From positions 2,914,001 to 2,978,000 of the forward strand of contig NZ_CP095043.1 in the NCBI RefSeq assembly GCF_022919175.1: 64,000 nucleotides of DNA. Direction: 5' to 3'. Origin of the DNA: Leucobacter rhizosphaerae. Its GTDB lineage: Bacteria; Actinomycetota; Actinomycetes; Actinomycetales; Microbacteriaceae. The notes beneath the pieces are model-generated. The model did not search any database and was not told the DNA's origin. It worked only from the letters and a program-made list of their open reading frames with translations. The position numbers were made by a program, and so were the translations under genes. Position 1 is the first letter of the stretch. Each line of letters starts with the position of its first letter. Below are positions 1-7,900 of the stretch, piece by piece.

Positions 1-1
1 A

Positions 2-43
2 GCGGCGGGCGGTGTCCGCCCCGAAGTGAGGGAGCAGTCATGA
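2..43 (+). CDS. 3' end of an upstream gene (partial)
   Basis: An open frame enters from the left edge and ends at a TGA that overlaps the ATG of the next gene (ATGA, positions 40-43). Only 13 residues are inside the window, too few to identify. SRPBCC/AHSA1 genes in actinobacteria are often preceded by an ArsR-type repressor in this tight arrangement, so an ArsR C-terminus is the best guess; this rests on family context, not on the residues. Confidence 0.35.
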   Translation, partial: AAGGVRPEVREQS

Positions 44-537
44 CCACCGAAGCGACCGGGCGTGTGATCCCGACCCCGAAGGGCGTCGACCTGGTGCTGG
101 TGCGATCCCTCGCGCTGCCGATCGACGAGGCCTGGGAGTACCTGACCGTCTCCGAGCGCACGGCGGAGTGGTTCGGTGCCTGGGACGGTGACGGCCGCGC
201 CGGTGGGAGCGTGAGGATCCGCATGGCGTTCGAGGCCGACGGTCCGCCGGTGCGCGCGCAGATCATCGCCTGCGAGGCACCGCACCGGCTCGAACTCGTC
301 ACCACCACCAACGACGACGGGTGGGAGCTCGAACTGCACCTCGAGGCGGACGGCGAGGACGACTCCCTGCTGCGCTTCGTGCACCACCTCGACTCCGCCG
401 AGAACGTCGGCGACATCGGGCCGGGTTGGGAGTACTACCTCGACCTGCTCGTGGCGGCGACGGAGGGCACGGAGCAGCCGAACTTCGACCAGTACTACCC
501 GGCGCTCAGCGAGGCCTATGAGGCGCAGCGCCCGTGA
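40..537 (+). CDS. SRPBCC (AHSA1-like) domain protein
   Basis: A 165-residue single-domain protein of the SRPBCC / activator-of-Hsp90-ATPase-homologue type, a helix-grip fold that binds hydrophobic ligands. The N-terminal segment with RSLALPIDEAWEYLT, then a TAEWFG motif, then alternating beta strands (GSVRIRM, HRLELV) and a long C-terminal helix around GPGWEYYLDLL, is typical. The ATG overlaps the stop of the preceding frame, and GAGGGA lies just upstream as ribosome binding site. Function in the cell is unknown; it is not an enzyme that can be assigned a reaction from sequence. Confidence 0.8.
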   Translation: MTTEATGRVIPTPKGVDLVLVRSLALPIDEAWEYLTVSERTAEWFGAWDGDGRAGGSVRIRMAFEADGPPVRAQIIACEAPHRLELVTTTNDDGWELELHLEADGEDDSLLRFVHHLDSAENVGDIGPGWEYYLDLLVAATEGTEQPNFDQYYPALSEAYEAQRP

Positions 538-597
538 TGCGGCGCGGGGGCCCGGCGCCGTCCCCCGGCTCCGGACCCCCGCGAACGATCCCGTGAC

Positions 598-1632
598 CTA
601 CGGAATCACGACTGCGCGACCGCGCACCTCACCGTGGTGCAGACGCGCGTAGGCGTCGGGGGCGTCGTCGATCCCGTACCGCTCGACGTGCACGTCGACC
701 GCGCCGACGCGGGCGAGGTCGAGCACCTCCATCAGCTCGGAACGGCTGCCCCAATACGGTGCGCGCACGGAGGCGCCGAAGGGGGTCGAGAAGAAGCCGG
801 TCGGCAGCAGTCCGCCGCCGATCCCGACGATGTGGATATTGCCGTTCACGGCGACGACCTCGCGTGCGATGTCGATGGTGGGCTGCACGCCGGCGAAGTC
901 GAAGACGGCCTCCGCGCCCTGGCCGCCGGTGAGCTCGCGGATCTGCGCGGCGGCGTCGGGCCCGGAGACCACGGTGTGGTGCGCGCCGACCTCCTTCGCG
1001 AGGGCCAGCTTCTCGTCGCTCGTGTCGACCGCGATCACGGTCGCGCCCGAGATCGCGCGGATGATCTGCACGCCCACGTGGCCGAGGCCGCCGACGCCGA
1101 GCACCACGGCGGTCGATCCCGCGCGCAGGTGATCCTTTGCCGCGACGATCGCGTGGTACGGCGTGAGTCCGGCGTCGGTGAGCGAGACGACCTCGACCGG
1201 GTCGAGGTCGCCGAGCGGCACGAGGTGACGCTTGTCGTCGACGATCACGTACTCGGCCATCGCGCCGGGGGCGCCGAGACCGGGAGGCTGGATTCCGAGC
1301 TCCGCGGCGCGGGTGCAGTAGTTCTCCTGGCCCTGGGCGCACGCGTGGCAGAGCCCGCAGCCCCACGGGCCGTAGATCGCGTACGAGCCGCCGAGCTCGA
1401 TGCCCTCGACGCCGTCGCCGAGCTTGTCGACGATCCCGGCGCCCTCGTGGCCGAGCGTGAGCGGCAGGCCGTAGGTGTACGCCTCCGCGGGCAGATCCAT
1501 CACGAACCAGTCGGAGTGGCAGAGCCCTGCGGCGGTCACCCGCAGCCGGATCTGGCCGGGGCCGGGCTCCGGAGTCTCGATCTCAACGACCTCGGGTCCC
1601 TTGCCAATTTCGCGGTACTGCACGGCTTTCAT
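598..1632 (-). CDS. Zinc-dependent alcohol dehydrogenase (MDR family)
   Basis: A 344-residue medium-chain dehydrogenase that should oxidise an alcohol or reduce an aldehyde with NAD(P). Catalytic-zinc ligands are visible as Cys38 and the GHE motif at 61-62. The structural-zinc lobe is Cys92, Cys95, Cys98 and Cys106 (CGLCHAC...C). The Rossmann nucleotide-binding motif GVGGLG is at 179-184. Length is normal for the family. It is a single-gene unit on the minus strand with its own leader (1633-1914), which contains a 16-bp perfect palindrome. The substrate cannot be named. Confidence 0.9.
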   Translation of the reverse strand: MKAVQYREIGKGPEVVEIETPEPGPGQIRLRVTAAGLCHSDWFVMDLPAEAYTYGLPLTLGHEGAGIVDKLGDGVEGIELGGSYAIYGPWGCGLCHACAQGQENYCTRAAELGIQPPGLGAPGAMAEYVIVDDKRHLVPLGDLDPVEVVSLTDAGLTPYHAIVAAKDHLRAGSTAVVLGVGGLGHVGVQIIRAISGATVIAVDTSDEKLALAKEVGAHHTVVSGPDAAAQIRELTGGQGAEAVFDFAGVQPTIDIAREVVAVNGNIHIVGIGGGLLPTGFFSTPFGASVRAPYWGSRSELMEVLDLARVGAVDVHVERYGIDDAPDAYARLHHGEVRGRAVVIP

Positions 1633-1733
1633 GTCGATCCCTTCGTTTCGTCGATCGCCCTCGCGACCTCAGCACGAGGGTCACCTCCAGTCTCCTCTCC
1701 TGCCCGGCGCGGTGCCAGTCGGTTGTGCCTTTC

Positions 1734-1749
1734 AGCAACAGCTGTTGCT
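1734..1749. promoter_or_regulatory. 16-bp perfect palindrome upstream of the alcohol dehydrogenase
   Basis: AGCAACAGCTGTTGCT reads the same on both strands and lies about 100 bp before the ATG of the dehydrogenase gene on the minus strand. Its length and position fit a dimeric repressor operator. No regulator gene is adjacent inside the window, so the binding protein is unknown. Confidence 0.4.
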
Positions 1750-1816
1750 CAGGTTTGTGGTGCATCGGGGAGAGCCGCGGGCGGCGGGTGGGGGGTGGCT
1801 GATGGTGGGTGGCTGG

Positions 1817-1844
1817 TGCTGGGTGCTGGGTGCTGGGTGCTGGG
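1817..1844. repeat. Four tandem TGCTGGG heptamers
   Basis: Four exact copies of the 7-bp unit TGCTGGG in a G/T-rich stretch (about 1780-1860) between two divergent genes. It looks like a simple-sequence repeat that may vary in copy number. No function is evident. Confidence 0.7.
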
Positions 1845-1914
1845 TGCCGCCGGGTGGCGCGGGCCCGCGTCACGAGTAGGTTGGGTGTGACGGGATCGAC
1901 GAGAGGGCGGATCG

Positions 1915-2358
1915 GTGCAGGCAGGAGTGCAACCGCGCGACCGCGGGGGAGCGGGAAGTGCTGTGCCTGCGGGGTCCCCAGGATTCACCGGGGCTGCCGC
2001 ATCCGCCGGGGCGATCACCGGGTTCGTCGTGCTCTGCCTCGCCGCGTTCATCGCGGCACTGCTCGCGGTGCCGGCCGTGCGGATGGGCGGCGAGCACCTC
2101 GTGCGCGGCACGCTGGTACTCGAGATCGGGCCGGATCCGGGCGAGGCGGCGATCGCCCGAGCCGTCGCGTGGGGCCTGTTCGGGTTCGCCGTGCTCGTCG
2201 GCATCGGGGCGACCGTAGTGGCGGCGCGACGCCTCCACCCCTGGACGATCCCCGTCCCGCTCGTGCTCGTGGCAGCGGGGATCGCCGTCGGGTTCGCCGT
2301 GAATCAGGTGCCCATCGAGACCTGCCACCTGTACTTCCCGGATTGCGGGGGCTCGTAG
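1915..2358 (+). CDS. Small membrane protein, three TM segments
   Basis: A 147-residue protein of unknown function. Hydrophobic segments lie at about 33-55, 84-104 and 111-130. The C-terminus has two cysteines in CHLYFPDC (137 and 144) that could form a disulfide if outside the cell. A GTG start at 1915 follows a GAGAGG purine stretch. The next gene begins at the base after its stop, so the two are very likely co-translated. I do not recognise the family. Confidence 0.7.
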   Translation: MQAGVQPRDRGGAGSAVPAGSPGFTGAAASAGAITGFVVLCLAAFIAALLAVPAVRMGGEHLVRGTLVLEIGPDPGEAAIARAVAWGLFGFAVLVGIGATVVAARRLHPWTIPVPLVLVAAGIAVGFAVNQVPIETCHLYFPDCGGS

Positions 2359-2772
2359 GTGGGCGCCGTAGATCGAGGCCGGACCGGATCCGGCGCGCGC
2401 GTCCGGGCTCTCGTGGCCGCGAGCATCAGCGACGAGGCCCTCACCGTCTCCCCGCGCGGCATCTGGAAGGTCTGGAGTTTCTGCCGACGACGGCGCATTC
2501 CGCTCGCGGAGATCACGGACGTGCGGGTGTCGGATCGACCGCTCACGGAGGTCCCTGCGGGACTCCGGATCGCGGGCCTCGACATCGTGTCGATTCTCGC
2601 GGGGTACTTTCAGCGCAGCGGTGAGCGCAGTTGGTGGTGCGCGCGCCGCGGACGAAGCGCCACCGTTGTGCGGACGATCGGTCCGACGCTCACGACCTTC
2701 GTCTTCAGTTCGGCGGACGATGCGGTGCTCGTCGCGCAGCTTCGGGCGCGCGGGATCGGCGCCGCCGAGTGA
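2359..2772 (+). CDS. Hypothetical protein, possible bacterial PH-like fold
   Basis: A 137-residue protein starting with GTG immediately after the stop of the membrane protein, so the pair forms a two-gene operon. It is rich in beta-strand patterns (SISDEALTVSPRGIWKVWSFCRRRRIPLAEI; VVRTIGPTLTTFVFSSADDAVLVAQLR). This resembles the strand-loop-strand pattern of bacterial PH-like domains, where a residue run ends in a C-terminal helix. There is no signal peptide or membrane segment. The PH assignment is a guess from pattern only. Confidence 0.6.
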   Translation: MGAVDRGRTGSGARVRALVAASISDEALTVSPRGIWKVWSFCRRRRIPLAEITDVRVSDRPLTEVPAGLRIAGLDIVSILAGYFQRSGERSWWCARRGRSATVVRTIGPTLTTFVFSSADDAVLVAQLRARGIGAAE

Positions 2773-2793
2773 CCCGCGAGCCCGGCCTCGCCG

Positions 2794-3846
2794 TTACGCG
2801 ATCGCGTCCCCCTGCACCGGGCCCTCCGTGTTCGGCTTCCAGCCGAGCGCCGGCGCCACGTGCTCCGCGAACGCCTGCAGCACGTGCAGGTTGTACTCGG
2901 GGCCGAGCTGGTTCGGGATCGTGAGCATGAGCGTGTCGGCGGCCATCACCGCTTCATCCGCGAGCAACTGCTCGACGAGCTTGTCGGGGGTGTCCGCGTA
3001 GGTCTTGCCGAACGTGGAGCGGTGACCGTCGATGATCCCGATCTGGTCCTGGCTCTCGCGCGACCGGATCCCGAAGTACGCCTCGTCCTCGGCCGTCACG
3101 ATCGGGAACACGCTGCGACTCACCGAGACGCGCGGCGATCCGGTGTGTCCGGCGGCGCGGTACGCCGCACGGAAGCGGTCGATCTGGTCCCGTTGCAGCA
3201 CATCGAGCGGCTCGCCCGTCGCCTCGGTCAGCAGGGTCGAGCTCATGAGGTTGAGGCCCATCCGGCCCACCTGCTCGGCAGAGGGGCGGGATCCGGCGCC
3301 CCACCAGATGTGGTCGCGCAGGGTCGCGGAGCGCGGCTCGATCGCGAGGCGGCCCGGGGGTGCCATCTGCGGATCGCTCTCGACGAGCGCCTCGCCGTCG
3401 ATGGCCTGCATGAACAGCTCGAACTTATCGCGGGCGATGTCGGCGCCACGCGGGTCGTTCGAGCCCGTGTACCCGAAGGCCTCGTAGCCGCGGAGCGCGG
3501 TCTCGGGTGATCCCCGGCTCACGCCGAGCGCGAGTCGGCCGTCGGAGATGAGGTCGAGCGCGGCCGCCTCCTCGGCGAGGTACAGCGGGTTCTCGTACCG
3601 CATGTCGATGACGCCGGTGCCGACCTCGATCCGCTTCGTGCGGGCCGCCATCGCGGTCAGCAGCGGGATCGGCGACGCCGCCTGGCGGGCGAAGTGGTGC
3701 ACGCGCACGTAGGCGCCGTTCACGCCGATCTCGTCGGCGCCCTCCGCAAGCTCGATGGTCTGGCGCAGCATGTCGCCGGCGGTGCGCACGCGCGAACCCG
3801 GGACGGGGCCGTAGTGCCCGAAGGACAGGAATCCGAATGCTCTCAT
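2794..3846 (-). CDS. LLM-class flavin-dependent oxidoreductase
   Basis: A 350-residue bacterial-luciferase-like protein, expected to be a TIM-barrel monooxygenase or oxidoreductase using FMNH2 or F420. Family features are the opening strand AFGFLSFGHY, the VHHF motif near residue 52, the strand KRIEVGTGVIDMRYENPLYLAEE, and the SDGRLALGVSRG segment. The gene stands alone on the minus strand, with a 10-bp-arm palindrome 23 bp upstream of its ATG that probably binds a repressor. Substrate and partner are unknown; no flavin reductase is adjacent. Confidence 0.85.
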   Translation of the reverse strand: MRAFGFLSFGHYGPVPGSRVRTAGDMLRQTIELAEGADEIGVNGAYVRVHHFARQAASPIPLLTAMAARTKRIEVGTGVIDMRYENPLYLAEEAAALDLISDGRLALGVSRGSPETALRGYEAFGYTGSNDPRGADIARDKFELFMQAIDGEALVESDPQMAPPGRLAIEPRSATLRDHIWWGAGSRPSAEQVGRMGLNLMSSTLLTEATGEPLDVLQRDQIDRFRAAYRAAGHTGSPRVSVSRSVFPIVTAEDEAYFGIRSRESQDQIGIIDGHRSTFGKTYADTPDKLVEQLLADEAVMAADTLMLTIPNQLGPEYNLHVLQAFAEHVAPALGWKPNTEGPVQGDAIA

Positions 3847-3868
3847 GCCGGGTGCAACGGGCCGGGCG

Positions 3869-3896
3869 CAAACTGTATTCCCGCGGATACAGTTTG
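3869..3896. promoter_or_regulatory. Inverted repeat, likely operator of the LLM oxidoreductase
   Basis: CAAACTGTAT and ATACAGTTTG are perfect 10-bp inverted arms separated by 8 bp. The element sits 23-50 bp upstream of the ATG at 3846, where a TetR-type repressor would block transcription. The regulator is not in the neighbourhood. Confidence 0.5.
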
Positions 3897-3950
3897 GGAT
3901 CGGTGCTCTGCTCTGCGCTGCTCAGCTCTGCGTGTCCCAGACCGACGTTT

Positions 3951-4004
3951 CGGGGTCACTTGTGTGGGGTACGCGGGCTCTCACACCCCACACAAGTGAC
4001 CCCG
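3951..4004. repeat. Palindromic element, copy 1 (20-bp arms, 14-nt loop)
   Basis: Perfect inverted arms at 3951-3970 and 3985-4004 (CGGGGTCACTTGTGTGGGGT and complement) around a 14-nt loop. It lies between two divergent genes, so it is not positioned as a terminator. A near-identical copy sits at 6271-6324, and the pair flanks the ABC transporter operon. Confidence 0.9.
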
Positions 4005-4106
4005 GAGGCGGCTCGAGAGGCACACGGGAACCGTGGTACCCCGGGGCCATACCCTCGGTACCCGGGGGCGATCCCGAACCCCCGACCCGAAACCTACTGT
4101 CGAAGC

Positions 4107-4871
4107 ATGGAGATTCAGACCAGCGATATGGGGCTCGTTGCGCGCGTGGCGCAACTCGGCAAGTACTACGGCGACGGGGAGCGGCGGGTCACCGCGCTCG
4201 ACGACGTCTCGATCGGGATCCGGCGCGGCCAGTTCACCGCGATCATGGGGCCGTCGGGCTCGGGCAAGTCGACCCTGATGCACGTGATGGCGGGGCTCGA
4301 CACCCCGAGCGAGGGGCGGGTGTGGCTCGGCGACGACGAGATCACCGGGCTCGGCGACGCGGCGCTCACGAAGCTGCGCCGCCGCCGCATCGGGTTCGTG
4401 TTCCAGGCGTTCAACCTGATCCCGACCCTCGACGTGCGCGGCAATATCCTGCTGCCGTTCCAGCTCGACGGCTCCGCGCCGACCGCCGAGGAGCAGCGCC
4501 GGATCGACGCGCTGCTCGCCCGGCTCGGCCTGCAGGATCGGGTGCGCCACCGCCCTCACGAACTCTCGGGCGGGCAGCAGCAGCGTGTCGCCATCGCGCG
4601 GGCGCTCGCCACCCGGCCCGATGTGATCTTCGCCGACGAGCCGACCGGAGCACTTGACTCGCGCACCGGACGCGAGGTGCTCGGGCTGCTCCGGTCCGCG
4701 GTGGAGACCTCGGGGCAGAGCATCGCGATGGTGACCCACGACCCGATCGCGGCGAGCCACGCGGATCGCATCCTCTTCCTCGCCGACGGCCGCATCGTCG
4801 CCGACCACGGCGCGATGCGTCCCGAGGAGATCTCGTCCGTGATGCTGCAGCTCGAGCGGGTGCAGGCGTGA
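4107..4871 (+). CDS. ABC transporter ATP-binding protein (MacB/LolD type)
   Basis: A 254-residue ABC ATPase of the MacB/LolD/FtsE group, which energises lipoprotein or peptide/antibiotic export rather than import. Walker A is GPSGSGKS at 48-55, followed by the Q-loop (FVFQAFNL), the signature LSGGQQQR, Walker B with VIFADEPTGALD, and the switch histidine in MVTHD. The start is taken at ATG 4107, because the upstream in-frame codons cross the palindromic element. The stop overlaps the GTG of the permease gene (GTGA), so translation is coupled. Confidence 0.92.
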   Translation: MEIQTSDMGLVARVAQLGKYYGDGERRVTALDDVSIGIRRGQFTAIMGPSGSGKSTLMHVMAGLDTPSEGRVWLGDDEITGLGDAALTKLRRRRIGFVFQAFNLIPTLDVRGNILLPFQLDGSAPTAEEQRRIDALLARLGLQDRVRHRPHELSGGQQQRVAIARALATRPDVIFADEPTGALDSRTGREVLGLLRSAVETSGQSIAMVTHDPIAASHADRILFLADGRIVADHGAMRPEEISSVMLQLERVQA

Positions 4872-6256
4872 GCGGCACCCTGCGGGAGCACGGCGCCACG
4901 CTGGTCGTTTCGACGATCGCGTCCCTCTTCGCGGCGGCGCTCATCCTGTTCACCGGGATCCTGTCGACCGCGATGGATCCCGAGCTGATCGAAGCATCCG
5001 GCACGTTCCGCGTCATGCTGCTCATGGTGTCGCTCGTGTTCATCCTGATCGCGCTCTACGTCGGGGCGATCGTCACGGCCAACACCTTCGCCACGATCAT
5101 CGCCGGGCGCACGCGCACCATCGCGCTGCTGCGGCTCGTGGGCGCGACGTCGGCCCGCGTGCGTGCGCGGGTCGCGGCGGAGGGGCTCGTCGTGGGCGCG
5201 CTCGGCGCGCTGCTCGGGGGCGCGCTCGCCGTCGGGCTCTGCGCGCTCGCGGTGACGCTCGGACCGGCGCAGGGGTGGCTGCCGGCCGGCCGCGCCTACC
5301 CGCTGTTCGATCCGCTCGCCCTTGTGGCGCTCGCGATCGTGGTGCTCACGACCTGGCTCGCCGCGTGGGCGGGATCGCGCCGTGTCGCCGGGGTCTCGCC
5401 GATCGCGGCGACCGGCGCCGCGGTCGAGCTGCGGCCCGAAGCGGCGCGCGGCCGCACCGCGCGCACCGTGTGGGCTCTGCTGCTGCTCATCTCCGGTTCG
5501 GCCGTGTTGGCGCTCGGGATCGTGCTCGGCCTCGTCACGCCGCTCGCGCTGTTGGTGGCGTTCGTCGGCGGTCTGCTCTCGTTCACCGGCATCGCCCTCG
5601 GCGCGCACCTCATCATGCCGCCGCTGCTGCGGCTCACGGGGCGGATGCTCGGCGGGAGCCCCACCGCACGGTTGGCCGCGGCGAACGCCGTGCGGTTCCC
5701 CGAGCGGAGCTCGCGCGCCACCATCGGCCTCGTGATCGGGGTGACCCTCGTCACGATGTTCGCGGTGGCGCTCGACAGCTACCGCACGATGACCCTGATC
5801 GCGTTCGATGCGGACCCAGCGATGGCCGCGGCGCTCGATGAGACGCTCAGCATCACCACCGCGATCTTCACCGGGCTGATCGGCTTCTCCGCGGTCATCG
5901 CCGCCGTCGGCATGATCAACACCCTCTCGCTCGGCGTGCTGCAGCGCACGCGCGAGCTCGGCCTGCTCCGCGCGCTGGGGTTCACCGGCTCGCAGGTGCG
6001 GTCGATGGTCATCGCCGAGAGCGCGCAGATGACGGGTGCGGCACTGGGGTTCGGGCTGCTGCTCGGGATCTTCTACGGCTGGGCGGCGGCGCAGTCGATG
6101 CTCGGGTCGCAGGCCGGGATCGTCGCCCCGACGATCCCGTGGCCGATCCTGGTCGGGGTCGTGGCGTTCGGTGCGGTGCTCGCGATCGGCGCGGCCGCGG
6201 CACCCGCGCGTCGCGCGATCCGGGTGTCGCCGGTCGCCGCGCTGGCGGTGGAGTAA
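4868..6256 (+). CDS. ABC transporter permease (FtsX/MacB domain)
   Basis: A 462-residue membrane protein with about ten hydrophobic segments, encoding the permease partner of the preceding ATPase. Two FtsX-type four-helix modules can be seen. The first spans roughly residues 10-180 and the second 280-455, with the family motif LGLLRALGFTGSQVRSMVIAES in the second and LLRLVGATSARVRARVAAEG in the first. It lacks the large extracellular domain of classical MacB. A GTG start overlaps the stop of the ATPase gene. Likely role: export of a hydrophobic compound or antimicrobial resistance; the substrate is unknown. Confidence 0.88.
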   Translation: MSGTLREHGATLVVSTIASLFAAALILFTGILSTAMDPELIEASGTFRVMLLMVSLVFILIALYVGAIVTANTFATIIAGRTRTIALLRLVGATSARVRARVAAEGLVVGALGALLGGALAVGLCALAVTLGPAQGWLPAGRAYPLFDPLALVALAIVVLTTWLAAWAGSRRVAGVSPIAATGAAVELRPEAARGRTARTVWALLLLISGSAVLALGIVLGLVTPLALLVAFVGGLLSFTGIALGAHLIMPPLLRLTGRMLGGSPTARLAAANAVRFPERSSRATIGLVIGVTLVTMFAVALDSYRTMTLIAFDADPAMAAALDETLSITTAIFTGLIGFSAVIAAVGMINTLSLGVLQRTRELGLLRALGFTGSQVRSMVIAESAQMTGAALGFGLLLGIFYGWAAAQSMLGSQAGIVAPTIPWPILVGVVAFGAVLAIGAAAAPARRAIRVSPVAALAVE

Positions 6257-6270
6257 CGCAGCAGACATTG

Positions 6271-6324
6271 CGGGGTCACTTGTGCGGGGTGTTGCGGTGC
6301 GGGAACCCCGCACAAGTGACCCCG
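6271..6324. repeat. Palindromic element, copy 2 (20-bp arms, 14-nt loop)
   Basis: Arms at 6271-6290 and 6305-6324 around a 14-nt loop. Each arm differs from copy 1 (3951-4004) at one position, and the two changes compensate (T to C in the left arm, A to G in the right), so pairing is perfect in both copies. Loop sequences are unrelated. It lies between the permease stop and the aminopeptidase gene. Confidence 0.9.
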
Positions 6325-6391
6325 CGAAGGAACTGGGTGGCCACATCGGTCTCCGGGCTCGCGCCGGTGCGAGGGTGGCTAGGCTGGAGGC

Positions 6392-7900
6392 ATGACTGTT
6401 GTGATTGATTCTGCCTTCGATCCCGTCCCCTCTCTCGGCCGCGAGACCGACGTGCGCGTCGCCTCCGCCGCCGAGGTCGAGGCCGCACCCGTGCGCGCGA
6501 TCCTCGTTTCCGGCGAGGGGGACCTGCCGGAGCTTGAGCTGAGCCGCGAGGCGCTCGCCGCCGCCGGCTTCACGGCCGCGAAGAACCAGACGCTGCTGCT
6601 GCCCGGTGCGCCGCTGCGAGTGCTGGTCGGGATCGGCGGAGGCCTCGAATCGGCGGCCGCACTGCGCGACGCCGTGGCCGCGTTCACGCGGGCCGCGCAC
6701 GAGTCGAGTGCGCTCGCGATCGATCTCAGCGGAGTGATCGGCTCGGAGCTCTCGGCTGCAGACGCGTCGCTCGCCGCGACCGAGGGTGCGCTCCTCGCCC
6801 GGTACCGCTACGACGCGCTCAAGAGCGAACCGAAGACCGTCGCCCTCGAGACGCTCGTGCTCGGCGTGTCCGACGCGGACGCCGCGGACGCGCGCGAGGG
6901 CGTGCAGCGCGCCGTGATCCTCGCCCGCACCGCCGGCATCGCCCGCGACCTGGCGAACACCCCGCCGCGGCACCTCAGCGCGGAGAAGTTCGCCGAGGTC
7001 ATCGAGCGGGTCGCCCCCGACTTCGGGCTCGAGGTCGAGGTGTTCGATCGCGCGGCGCTCATCGAGCTCGGCTGCGGCGGTCTGCTCGGCGTCAATGCGG
7101 GCAGCATCGAGGAGCCGCGCATGATCAAGGTCTCCTACCGCCCCGCCGACGCTGAGGGCCACCTCGCGCTCATCGGCAAGGGCATCATGTACGACTCGGG
7201 CGGGATCAGCCTGAAGCCCTCGAACGCGATGCACGCGGCCATGAAGTTCGACATGATGGGCGCCGCGGCGGTGTTCTCGTCGATGACGGCCCTCCGCGAG
7301 CTCGGCTCGACCACCGCGGTGACCGGCTGGCTCATGTGCACCGACAACATGCCGTCCGGCAGCGCGACGAAGCTCGGCGACGTGCTCACGATCCGCGGCG
7401 GCAAGACCGTCGAGGTGAAGAACACCGACGCCGAGGGCCGTCTCGTGATGGCCGACGGACTCGTGCTCGCCACCGAGGAAGCTCAGCGGCCCGACGCGAT
7501 CGTCGACATCGCCACACTCACCGGAGCGGCGATGATGGCGCTCGGCACCCGCACGGCGGCGATGCTCGCGAACAACGACTCGGTCGCCGCACAGCTGCAG
7601 GCCGCCGCGGACACGACCGACGAGAACATCTGGCGATTCCCGCTCGACCACCGCTACCGCGATCAGCTGAAGTCGAACACCGCGGACCTCTCGAACATCG
7701 GCGGCCAGTACGCCGGCGTGATCCTCGCGGGTCTCTTCCTGAACGAGTTCGTCGACGGGCTGCCCTGGGGGCACCTCGACATCGCCGGGACGATGCAGGC
7801 CGAGAGCGACGACCTGTGGCGCTCGGTCGGGTCGACCGGGTTCGGCGCCCGCCTGCTCGCGGAGTTCGCGGTGGCGTTCGAGGCACCGGCCGGAGCATGA
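6392..7900 (+). CDS. pepA: Leucyl aminopeptidase, M17 family
   Basis: A 502-residue cytosolic aminopeptidase that removes N-terminal residues from peptides using two metal ions. The metal and catalytic signatures are clear: GKGIMYDSGG starting near residue 262 (the Lys and Asp bind substrate and metal) and NTDAEGRL at about 344-351. The N-terminal domain is the usual divergent macro-like half. The stop overlaps the start of a second aminopeptidase gene (ATGA at 7897-7900), so the two are co-expressed, suggesting peptide turnover as a shared job. Confidence 0.95.
   Translation: MTVVIDSAFDPVPSLGRETDVRVASAAEVEAAPVRAILVSGEGDLPELELSREALAAAGFTAAKNQTLLLPGAPLRVLVGIGGGLESAAALRDAVAAFTRAAHESSALAIDLSGVIGSELSAADASLAATEGALLARYRYDALKSEPKTVALETLVLGVSDADAADAREGVQRAVILARTAGIARDLANTPPRHLSAEKFAEVIERVAPDFGLEVEVFDRAALIELGCGGLLGVNAGSIEEPRMIKVSYRPADAEGHLALIGKGIMYDSGGISLKPSNAMHAAMKFDMMGAAAVFSSMTALRELGSTTAVTGWLMCTDNMPSGSATKLGDVLTIRGGKTVEVKNTDAEGRLVMADGLVLATEEAQRPDAIVDIATLTGAAMMALGTRTAAMLANNDSVAAQLQAAADTTDENIWRFPLDHRYRDQLKSNTADLSNIGGQYAGVILAGLFLNEFVDGLPWGHLDIAGTMQAESDDLWRSVGSTGFGARLLAEFAVAFEAPAGA

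Noticed and set aside
3951..4004. Palindrome read as a transcription terminator
   Set aside because: It lies between divergent gene starts and has no T-run, so no transcript would need to end there.
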